A stretch of DNA of 14,154 nt from Lentimicrobiaceae bacterium. Lineage in GTDB: Bacteria; Bacteroidota; Bacteroidia; Bacteroidales; WCHB1-69. Shown here in pieces: positions 1-5,776 of the stretch. Position numbers and translations under genes: made by a program. Location: NCBI GenBank assembly GCA_009787485.1, contig WQWP01000057.1, positions 1 to 14,154 of the forward strand, given 5' to 3'. Within the stretch, counting starts at the first letter, position 1; every line of letters starts with the position of its first letter. Below the pieces are notes generated by a model. The model did no database searches, was not told the origin of the DNA, and was given only the letters and a program-made list of their open reading frames with translations.

Positions 1-1
1 A

Positions 2-202
2 TTCGCCGCGCTTCCGGCAGGCTGGTACAACGATCCCCTCAACAGGTATCAAGACCTGTACGGCTTTGCCGGTTGGTGGGCAAGCAATACCCCCGCCGGA
101 ACCAACGCCTACTACTTCTACCTGACCTATTATTGTGATGAACTCAGGAGCGATTTGACGAATAAGACGAATGCGATGAGTGTGAGGTGTGTGATGGAAT
201 AA
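2..202 (+). CDS. FISUMP-domain protein, C-terminal end (partial, 5' end outside window)
   Basis: The frame is open from the first bases to a TAA at 200-202 and gives 66 residues. It matches the end of the Fibrobacter succinogenes major paralogous (FISUMP, TIGR02145-like) domain: an F-x-A-L-P-A-G start, a G-F-A-G-W-W-A-S block, a Y-Y-F-Y-L strand, and the closing N-K-x-x-A-M-S-V-R-C-V motif. These domains are found in secreted or lipoprotein surface proteins, often in many copies per genome in Bacteroidetes and Fibrobacteres. Their function is not established. The N-terminus, signal peptide and any additional domains lie outside the window. The codons are richer in G and C than the spacer that follows. 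The family call rests on the recognisable motif order. Confidence 0.75.
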   Translation, partial: FAALPAGWYNDPLNRYQDLYGFAGWWASNTPAGTNAYYFYLTYYCDELRSDLTNKTNAMSVRCVME

Positions 203-361
203 TTACAGACAAAATTTACCGCCTTATCCATCCTGAGCCGGAATGGTATTGGTGATCTAATCAAAAAATAATTCGTGCAAATTCGCGAAATTCGCGGACA
301 AAATATTAACCACGACATACTTTGGCGCACACATGTTTTATTGTGGTTGTATAATAGATTT

Positions 362-391
362 AAATGAAAAACCTTTAGGGTTCTTTCATTT
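362..391. terminator. Inverted repeat, possible terminator of the FISUMP gene
   Basis: The arms 362-373 and 379-391 pair over 12 bases with one bulged C at 383 and a 5-base loop (TTTAG). A short T run (389-392) overlaps the right arm. It could terminate transcription of the upstream FISUMP gene, 160 bases away, or act as a leader structure ahead of arcC. The T tract is short, so this is tentative. Confidence 0.35.
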
Positions 392-408
392 TAAGTCAAA
401 AAAAATAA

Positions 409-416
409 TATTTTTG
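409..416 (+). promoter_or_regulatory. Bacteroidetes-type -7 element for arcC
   Basis: TATTTTTG matches the Bacteroidetes -7 consensus TAnnTTTG and lies 27 bases before the arcC ATG. No clear TTG/TTTG -33 element is seen 17-23 bases upstream, so only half of the promoter is supported. Confidence 0.35.
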
Positions 417-443
417 CCCCCCAATTTATAAACCTATAAACTT

Positions 444-1397
444 ATGATTTACATTCCAAGAAGAAAACTTGCCATGGTTGCGTTTGGCGGAAATGCCATT
501 CTCAGAAGCGGCCAAAAAGGAACTTACGAAGAACAGCTTAAAAATGTAATGGATACCTGCAGGTCGTTACACAGATTATATGAACAAGATTGCGATTTGG
601 TAATCGGACACGGAAACGGCCCTCAAGTGGGCAATGTAATGTTGCAACACGATGCCGGCGCCAAAATGTACGGCATTGAAGCCATGCCCATGGACGCCTG
701 TGTGGCTGAAACACAAGGCTCTATCGGATATATGATTGAGTTGGCTTTTCGCAACATCTTCTTTAAAGAAAAGATTCGCAAACACGTGATTACCTTGGTA
801 ACTCAAGTGGTGGTTGACGAAAATGATCCTGCATTCCAAAATCCTACCAAACCCGTAGGCCCTTATTATACTAAAGAACAAGCCAATATATTTGCTGCAG
901 AAACCGGCGCAAAATACGTGGAAGATCCCAAAGGAAACGGCTGGCGCAAAGTGGTAGCCTCTCCAACGCCCAAACATGTGAGCAACATAGATGTAGTGCA
1001 ACGTTTGGCAACCTCTGGTTATGTGGTAATTACCTGCGGCGGCGGCGGCGTTCCCGTGGTGCGCAACCAAAACGGCAGTAAAGGCATGGAAGCCGTGATT
1101 GACAAAGACTTAGCTTCCGCACTCGCCGCCATAGAGATGAAAGCCGACGAGTTTTATATCTTAACCGACGTCCCCAAAGTTTACATCAATTTTAGAAAAG
1201 AAAACGAACAAGCCTTAGATACCATCACCGTTGCCGAAGCTAAAAAATATTTGGAAGAAGGGCAGTTTACGGAAGGGTCTATGGCGCCTAAAATTCGCGC
1301 GGCTATCTTCTTTGTAGAATATGGCGGCAAAGAGTGTATTATCACGGAAGCGGGGCAGTTGGGGAATCCGAATTGTGGGACACGTATTATTGCGTAA
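444..1397 (+). CDS. arcC: Carbamate kinase
   Basis: Carbamate kinase reversibly transfers phosphate between carbamoyl phosphate and ADP, giving ATP, CO2 and ammonia. It is cytosolic and usually the last step of the arginine deiminase or other carbamoyl-phosphate fermenting routes. The 317-residue product is the usual family length. Family motifs appear in order: GGNAIL (residues 15-20), IGHGNGPQVGNV (54-65), TKPVGPYYT (135-143), the glycine-rich CGGGGVPVV loop (198-206), IDKDLASALAA (219-229), TDVPKVYINF (241-250), GSMAPKIRAA (278-287) and a C-terminal GNPNCGTRI. The ATG at 444 adds about 10 residues before the usual 'VxxxGGNA' start; the ATG at 474 is an alternative. No arginine deiminase or ornithine carbamoyltransferase gene is in the window, so the physiological substrate route is not visible. 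The DUF349 gene follows after 120 bases. Confidence 0.95.
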   Translation: MIYIPRRKLAMVAFGGNAILRSGQKGTYEEQLKNVMDTCRSLHRLYEQDCDLVIGHGNGPQVGNVMLQHDAGAKMYGIEAMPMDACVAETQGSIGYMIELAFRNIFFKEKIRKHVITLVTQVVVDENDPAFQNPTKPVGPYYTKEQANIFAAETGAKYVEDPKGNGWRKVVASPTPKHVSNIDVVQRLATSGYVVITCGGGGVPVVRNQNGSKGMEAVIDKDLASALAAIEMKADEFYILTDVPKVYINFRKENEQALDTITVAEAKKYLEEGQFTEGSMAPKIRAAIFFVEYGGKECIITEAGQLGNPNCGTRIIA

Positions 1398-1398
1398 C

Positions 1399-1510
1399 AA
1401 ATTGAGAATTAGGAATTAGAAATTAGGAATTAAGAATTAAAATCACCTAATCATCTAATCACCTAATCATCTAATCATCTAATCATTAATCATTAATCAT
1501 TAATCATTAA
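1399..1510 (+). repeat. AT-rich short tandem repeat arrays between arcC and the DUF349 gene
   Basis: Three consecutive repeat types fill the spacer. Positions 1399-1440 hold imperfect GAATTAG/GAATTA copies. Positions 1441-1480 are exactly five 8-mers of the form AATCAYCT (ACCT, ATCT, ACCT, ATCT, ATCT endings). Positions 1481-1508 are four perfect copies of the 7-mer AATCATT. The array stops 9 bases before the ATG at 1518. Such arrays can change copy number by strand slippage, which here would alter spacing upstream of the start rather than the reading frame. Confidence 0.9.
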
Positions 1511-1517
1511 ATTTTTT

Positions 1518-3800
1518 ATGGAACCGAAAGACCTTCAACACCCGGAAGATGAGCAATTGCAACATCAAGAGGTGAACGCCGGTGCTTCTGAAGAAGCCCA
1601 ACCCCATGCGGAAACTGAACTCCCCGCCCCTACTACTGAGGTTGAAACAGTAGTGGAAGAAATCCCTGAAACTACTGAGGTTGAAACAGTAGTGGAAAAA
1701 ACCCCTGAAACTACTGAGAACGAAGTAGTAGAAGAAACCTCTGAAGCTACAGAAAATGAAGTAGTGGAAGAAGAAGAAAAAGAAGAAGAAACATCAGTAG
1801 AAGAGACCTCTGCCGAAGAAGAAGTAACAACGGAAGAAATTCCTATCGTAGAAGAGACCCCTGCTGAAGAAGAGCCCTTAGTACCGGAACCCTTATCTCC
1901 CGAAGTTCCCTCAGTAGCTGAAGAAACTACCGTCCCCCTATCTCCTCCCTTATTAACCGAACAATCCGTGAGTGAAATCTATGAGGAAATTGAAGACAAT
2001 CAACAGGATTCTTTAGAGGTTCCAGAAGATGAGGCCGATGAAATTGACGAATCGGAAAGAGAACCCGAATCCATGGAAGACATAGAAAAAGAGTATGAGA
2101 GCCTCTCTTTCGAGCAGTTGATAGAAAAACTACAGGAGGTGGTTAGTGTTGAGAATATCAACCACATCAAACAACGGGTTAGTGTGCTGAAAGCCGCTGT
2201 ATTACATCACGTTAAACAGTTAAAAAAAGAAGCGCTCGATAAATTTATTGAAGAAGGCGGTAACAAGGAGGAATTTGAGTATGTTCCTTCCGAATGGGAA
2301 GCTAAATTTAACGCTGCGTTAAAAACATATAAAGACAACAAAACAAAATTTCTTGAAAATTTAGAGGTAGAGAAGCAAAAAAATTTGGAAGCGAAACAAC
2401 AAATTATTCAAGGATTAAAAGAATTGGTGGAAAATGAAACCGTTCTAAAAGTATTAAACGATAAGTTTAAAGAATTTCAGGAAAAATGGCGCGAAATTGG
2501 CCCGGTGCCTCAAAACGAGTCTTCTAACTTGTGGCAACATTACCATTTCTATGTAGAGAAATTTTTTGATATTTTGCGCATTAACAAAGAATTGCGCACG
2601 TTAGATTTGAAGAAAAACCTGGAACAAAAAATCAAGTTGTGCGAGCAAGCGGAAGAATTGTTGTTGCAAGATTCCATTGGCAAGTCGTTCAAAGAGTTGC
2701 AACGTCTTCACGAAGAGTGGCGCGAAATTGGTCCGGTGCTCGATGATAAAAAAGAGGAGATTTGGGAACGCTTTAAGAATGCAACCAATCAATTAAACCA
2801 AAGACGTAGAGATTATTACGATTCGTTATTGGGCGAGCAACAAAACAACTACAATGCAAAAGTGGTAATTTGCGAACAAGCCGAAGAATTGGTTGCCTCC
2901 GAGCCGAAAACGTTGAAAGAGAGCAATGTCGTGAGCGATAAACTGACAGAATTATTGAAAGTTTGGAAAACGTTAGGACCTGCCCCCGCAAAATTGAACG
3001 AAGGAATATGGCAACGATTTAAAAGTTCTTTAGATAAATTCTTCACCTCAAAAAAAGAGTATTTACAATATCTCAAAAACGAACAACTGCAAAATTACAA
3101 TCAAAAACTCACGTTAGCCATTCAGGCAGAAGCACTTGCATTAAGAAACGATTGGAAAAAAGCAACCGAAGAAATGATTGCGCTTCAAAATGAGTGGAAA
3201 CAAATCGGTCCTACTGCGCGTAAAAATTCAGAAATTGTGTGGAAACGTTTCCGCACCGCTTGTGATAAGTTTTTTGAAAGCAAGGCTAATTATTTTGCCA
3301 ATTCTCAAACTATTGAGGCTGAAAATCTTCAAAAGAAAGAAGAGTTAATCAAAAAAATTGAGGAGCATATATTTATTGATAACAAAAATGAAAATTTAGA
3401 AGCGATGAAAGCATACCAACGCGAGTTTATGGAGTTGGGACATGTGCCGCGTAAAGAGAAAGATAAAATTTATGCCAAATTCAGAGAAGCTGTAAATAAA
3501 CGTTTTGAAGATTTGAAGATGACGATGGAGGATGTAAAACGTAGCAATTTTAAATCCAAAATAGACACCATCTTAAATAATCCTAATGCGGATCAGATTT
3601 TAGATAAAGAGCGTAGGTTTTTGACTAACAAACTGCAACAGTTAAAAGATGATATTGCATTATGGGAGAACAATTTAGGTTTCTTTGCCAATTCTAAAAA
3701 TGCGGATTTGTTGAAGGCTGAGTTTTCTAAGAAGATTGAGGCGGCTAAGGAGGAGGTGAAGGAGTTGGAGTATAAGGTAAAGATGATGGTGCAGAAGTAG
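1518..3800 (+). CDS. Acidic DUF349 repeat protein
   Basis: The product has 760 residues and no signal peptide, so it is probably cytosolic. Residues 20-195 are extremely rich in Glu, Thr, Val and Pro and probably disordered. From about 200 on it is a helical, Lys/Glu-rich coiled-coil type protein. Five copies of the DUF349 module are visible by their W-[RK]-x-[IL]-G-P signature: WREIGPV (324-330), WREIGPV (401-407), WKTLGPA (483-489), WKQIGPT (560-566), and a weaker FMELGHV (637-643). Each is followed by a W/Y-x-[RK]-F helix. DUF349 proteins are conserved in Bacteroidetes, but their role is not settled. The Glu-rich region contains an in-frame 39-base tandem repeat (1632-1709). The S4 gene starts 4 bases after the stop, so the two are probably co-transcribed. 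Confidence 0.9.
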   Translation: MEPKDLQHPEDEQLQHQEVNAGASEEAQPHAETELPAPTTEVETVVEEIPETTEVETVVEKTPETTENEVVEETSEATENEVVEEEEKEEETSVEETSAEEEVTTEEIPIVEETPAEEEPLVPEPLSPEVPSVAEETTVPLSPPLLTEQSVSEIYEEIEDNQQDSLEVPEDEADEIDESEREPESMEDIEKEYESLSFEQLIEKLQEVVSVENINHIKQRVSVLKAAVLHHVKQLKKEALDKFIEEGGNKEEFEYVPSEWEAKFNAALKTYKDNKTKFLENLEVEKQKNLEAKQQIIQGLKELVENETVLKVLNDKFKEFQEKWREIGPVPQNESSNLWQHYHFYVEKFFDILRINKELRTLDLKKNLEQKIKLCEQAEELLLQDSIGKSFKELQRLHEEWREIGPVLDDKKEEIWERFKNATNQLNQRRRDYYDSLLGEQQNNYNAKVVICEQAEELVASEPKTLKESNVVSDKLTELLKVWKTLGPAPAKLNEGIWQRFKSSLDKFFTSKKEYLQYLKNEQLQNYNQKLTLAIQAEALALRNDWKKATEEMIALQNEWKQIGPTARKNSEIVWKRFRTACDKFFESKANYFANSQTIEAENLQKKEELIKKIEEHIFIDNKNENLEAMKAYQREFMELGHVPRKEKDKIYAKFREAVNKRFEDLKMTMEDVKRSNFKSKIDTILNNPNADQILDKERRFLTNKLQQLKDDIALWENNLGFFANSKNADLLKAEFSKKIEAAKEEVKELEYKVKMMVQK
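1632..1745 (+). repeat. In-frame 39-base tandem repeat in the Glu-rich region of the DUF349 gene
   Basis: Two nearly identical 39-base units (1632-1670 and 1671-1709) encode TTEVETVVEEIPE and TTEVETVVEKTPE. A diverged third unit of 36 bases (1710-1745, TTENEVVEETSE) follows, with a further decayed copy after it. All lengths are multiples of three, so copy changes keep the frame and only alter the length of the acidic tail. Confidence 0.85.
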
Positions 3801-3804
3801 CACT

Positions 3805-4191
3805 ATGAAACCCCTACAAATTCGTATAGACAAATGGCTTTGGAGCGTGCGCTTATTCAAAACGCGCGCTATGGCTACCGATGCGTGCAATGCCGGCAAA
3901 GTGAAAATGAGCGGCGTTAACCTCAAGCCCTCGAAAGAGGTGAAAACAGATGAAATTTACAATGTTAAAATCGGTCAATTAGACAAAACGGTGCAAGTGG
4001 TAGATGCCCCAAAAAGCCGCGTTGGCGCAGCTTTAGTGCCAAATTACTATCTCGATTTAACTCCGGAGGAAGAATACAACCGCGTAAAATCTTTGCGTAC
4101 TACATTTGAGTATAGAGACCGTGGGGAGGGGCGGCCTACGAAGCGGGATAGGAGGCAGATTGAGTATTTGAAGGATTATTTTAGCAGATAA
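3805..4191 (+). CDS. S4-domain RNA-binding protein, Hsp15-like
   Basis: The product has 128 residues. Residues 5-60 form an S4 RNA-binding fold beginning IRIDKWLWSVRLFKTRA, the signature of the Hsp15 (HslR) group, with the usual N-A-G-K-V-x-x-[SN]-G turn at 29-37. The C-terminal tail (from about 103) is strongly basic (RDRGEGRPTKRDRR), as in other Hsp15-like proteins. In E. coli, Hsp15 binds 50S subunits carrying a stalled nascent chain and helps recycle them; the same role is inferred here. The ATG lies 4 bases after the stop of the DUF349 gene, so it is the distal gene of the same transcript. The exact orthology to hslR is not proven, so no symbol is given. The gene ends 39 bases before the convergent minus-strand gene. 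Confidence 0.88.
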   Translation: MKPLQIRIDKWLWSVRLFKTRAMATDACNAGKVKMSGVNLKPSKEVKTDEIYNVKIGQLDKTVQVVDAPKSRVGAALVPNYYLDLTPEEEYNRVKSLRTTFEYRDRGEGRPTKRDRRQIEYLKDYFSR

Positions 4192-4214
4192 TCTCACCTG
4201 CCCACAATCTTTCC

Positions 4215-4248
4215 AAAAATATTTTCCCTTTCACTTCGTAATATTTTT
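4215..4248. terminator. AT-only inverted repeat between convergent genes
   Basis: AAAAATATT (4215-4223) and AATATTTTT (4240-4248) form a 9-base stem with a 16-base loop. It overlaps the last codons of the minus-strand ATPase gene, 24 bases past the S4 stop. Its position between convergent genes and its flanking A and T runs suit a bidirectional terminator, but an all-A/T stem is weak. Confidence 0.35.
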
Positions 4249-5316
4249 TATCGCATACAACGGATAAACATCTATTTTTTCATATTTCCCAAAATTTTCC
4301 TGCGATACACGTATGCCTCTCTCTAATTGCTTTTCCTTCAGAAAAATATATAAGCTTTGCATACTGCCTTTTTTCCCTGATTTTACTTCAATAGGCAAAA
4401 TTCTTCCCTGTTTTTGCCACAAAAAGTCAATTTCTGCCTGACTGTTTTTTGTTTCCTTCTGCCAATAAAATAATTCTGTGCGGTTTGTAGTCGATTTTAG
4501 CAATTCCAATCCTGTAAATAGCTCGGCAATAGCACCTTTATTAATTGCCTCAAAATCATCATTCAACAACAAGTCGCTTAAATCAAATTGCAATAAACGG
4601 TGGAAAATGCCGGTATCAAGCAGAAAATATTTTCTGAATTTTGGATTTGCCTCCGCGCCCACAGGTAATCCATTGGCTGCCGTATGCGTTACAGGAAAAA
4701 TTAACCCTGCCATTGTAAGCAGTTCCAAACAAAGTTTCACCTGATACGCATTAAGTTCGGGCGTGGCTTTGGTGTAAATAAATTTTCCGCCATTTTGCCT
4801 GACAACTGCTTTGAAAATTTCCAAAAGCATAAAAGCTGATATTCGCTTTCGATATTTTACAAAATCATCCTGATAAGAATCTATTAAATCATCTAAAATT
4901 TGTCGGCACTTGAGTAAATCGCCTGTTTTAACATAATAGCTAACAACTTTGGGCATTCCGCCAACAATCAAAAAGCGTTTATAAAGGTGTAATGCTTTGG
5001 AATGAACGGCATCCGATAAAGGATTTTCGGGCGTGGCTTTGGCTATTGCTTGCGCCAACATTTTTTCGTCCAAAGCATTTAAAAATTCGTCGAACGAAAA
5101 AGGATACAAATATAATGAACGTACACGCCCAACACCAAACGAAGGTAACTCTTCCAATGCAAACTCTAAAAGCGAACCTGCTGCAATAACGTGTAAGTCA
5201 GGCATTTTTTCATAAAAAAAACGTAAAGAAGAGATAGCGGGAACACACGCTTGAATTTCATCAAAAAACAATAATGTTTTGCCTGCTTCAATAGGTACAT
5301 TAAAAATCAATGACAA
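4231..5316 (-). pseudogene. AAA_14/DUF4143 ATPase, 5'-truncated (Walker A missing)
   Basis: The 361 residues (from an alternative TTG codon) match the middle and end of the ATP-binding AAA_14/DUF4143 family. Walker B is LLFFDEIQA (residues 15-23), followed by the sensor-like VIAAGSLLEF (43-52), the YPFSFDEFL segment (71-79), the FLIVGGMP segment (115-122), and a C-terminal DUF4143 part with a PD-(D/E)xK-like pattern (AEIDFL 294-299, PIEVKSG 308-314). The N-terminal ~100 residues carrying the GxxGxGK[ST] loop are absent. The frame extends upstream only to a TAA at 5365-5367, and no Walker A is encoded in another frame nearby. The upstream in-frame codons still read ILQRICQEL, which looks like family sequence, so the break lies above that. 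Without Walker A the protein cannot be expected to use ATP. These genes are often mobile and poorly understood; some are linked to toxin-antitoxin-like roles. Confidence 0.85.
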
Positions 5317-5378
5317 CTCCTGACAGATTCGTTGAAGTATGTCATTTTTATTTTTTTGAAGCCTTTAATTTCATGCTG

Positions 5379-5410
5379 CAAAAATATAAATTTTTATTTT
5401 TCCAAACCAA
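5379..5410 (-). promoter_or_regulatory. Bacteroidetes-type promoter upstream of the truncated ATPase gene
   Basis: On the minus strand, TATTTTTG (5379-5386) fits the -7 consensus TAnnTTTG. A TTG (5408-5410) lies 21 bases upstream and a TTTG (5403-5406) 16 bases upstream, so a -33 element is available. An ATG at 5374-5372 follows and opens an 8-codon frame that ends at 5348. Confidence 0.5.
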
Positions 5411-5448
5411 TATGTGGTTGTTTTTTTTATTTTTCCAAATCAATATAA
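5391..5448. repeat. 25-base direct repeat
   Basis: Positions 5391-5415 and 5424-5448 share 22 of 25 bases, including the identical core TTTTTATTTTTCCAAA; the period is 33 bases. The left copy covers the -33 part of the promoter of the truncated ATPase gene, so the repeat may reflect a local duplication of promoter sequence. Confidence 0.7.
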
Positions 5449-5478
5449 GGAATGATATTTTATATCACCCTTTCCGTC

Positions 5479-5529
5479 TGACGACAGCGGAAAAATCTAC
5501 GAATTTGTAAAAAACACTCGCTGTCGTCA
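5479..5529. repeat. 11-base perfect inverted repeat
   Basis: TGACGACAGCG (5479-5489) and CGCTGTCGTCA (5519-5529) are perfect inverse copies separated by 29 AT-rich bases. The GC content of the arms stands out from the surroundings. It may be a REP-like element, a stem-loop in a transcript, or paired protein-binding half-sites. Confidence 0.75.
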
Positions 5530-5533
5530 TCCA

Positions 5534-5555
5534 CCTTTCCCGCAAGCGGGAAAGG
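5534..5555. repeat. 10-base perfect hairpin
   Basis: CCTTTCCCGC (5534-5543) and GCGGGAAAGG (5546-5555) form a perfect stem, closing on AA; in RNA the inner base pair would open to give a 4-base loop. It starts 5 bases after the previous inverted repeat. No T run follows, so it is not a standard terminator. Confidence 0.8.
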
Positions 5556-5564
5556 AATTAGGCT

Positions 5565-5596
5565 TGTACAGTATCACGGAATTATGATACTGTACA
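5565..5596. repeat. 12-base perfect inverted repeat with 8-base centre
   Basis: TGTACAGTATCA (5565-5576) and TGATACTGTACA (5585-5596) are perfect inverse copies around CGGAATTA. The symmetry and short centre would suit an operator for a dimeric DNA-binding protein or an RNA stem-loop. No adjacent gene makes either role obvious. Confidence 0.8.
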
Positions 5597-5669
5597 GAGA
5601 AACTAAATTTTTTCCCGATTCATTTTACTTTTCCCACCCGATTTTCAGGCTGATCCAAATAACAAAACC

Positions 5670-5710
5670 AAAAGGCTTCAGCCAAAAACAATTAGCTAAA
5701 GCCTTTTTTT
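5670..5710. terminator. Terminator hairpin, possibly bidirectional
   Basis: AAAAGGCTT (5670-5678) pairs with AAGCCTTTT (5699-5707). After one mismatch, AGC (5680-5682) pairs with GCT (5695-5697), leaving a 12-base loop. The plus strand continues with T to 5710 (seven T in all), a good intrinsic-terminator tail. Reading the minus strand, the same stem ends in TTTT and then GGTTTTG, so it may also stop the OmpA-containing operon that ends at 5777. No plus-strand gene is seen just upstream. Confidence 0.55.
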
Positions 5711-5726
5711 CATCCCCTCATCTCCC

Positions 5727-5748
5727 GCCGTTGGCTGAAGCCAACGGC
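5727..5748. repeat. REP-like 9-base perfect hairpin
   Basis: GCCGTTGGC (5727-5735) and GCCAACGGC (5740-5748) pair perfectly around a TGAA loop. It lies 28 bases downstream of the OmpA-family gene. Its centre GGCTGAAGCC is the complement of GGCTTCAGCC, which also occurs in the terminator-like hairpin at 5674-5683, so the two may belong to one repeat family scattered in this genome. Confidence 0.7.
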
Positions 5749-5776
5749 AATGATTTGTCTCCTCTCCTATTACATT

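Larger units (their letters stand above)
203..443. other. Intergenic spacer between FISUMP gene and arcC
   Basis: No convincing gene is present in these 241 bases. Positions 270-298 hold three imperfect tandem copies of a 9-10 base unit (AATTCGTGCA, AATTCGCGA, AATTCGCGGA). A hairpin lies at 362-391 and a promoter-like element at 409-416; both are listed separately. The rest is AT-rich without clear structure. Confidence 0.6.
5317..5776. other. 460-base non-coding region rich in inverted repeats
   Basis: No credible gene is seen. From left to right it holds a decayed 5' end and promoter of the truncated ATPase gene (5317-5410), a 25-base direct repeat (5391-5448), and five inverted repeats between 5479 and 5748, each listed separately. 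It separates the ATPase remnant from the end of the minus-strand surface-protein operon. Confidence 0.7.

Noticed and set aside
576..1070. 164-codon minus-strand reading frame opposite arcC
   Set aside because: It lies fully antisense to a well-conserved carbamate kinase, has no recognisable domain and reads as a shadow frame.
1399..1510. Possible CRISPR array
   Set aside because: Units are only 7-8 bases and contiguous, without spacers, so this is a simple tandem repeat.
5310..5510. 66-codon plus-strand reading frame rich in Phe
   Set aside because: It is produced by T-rich promoter and direct-repeat sequence of the minus-strand gene; no domain or start context supports it.
5479..5748. Possible insertion sequence or complete MITE defined by outer inverted repeats
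   Set aside because: Each inverted repeat is self-contained; I found no matching terminal pair spanning the region and no clear target-site duplication.
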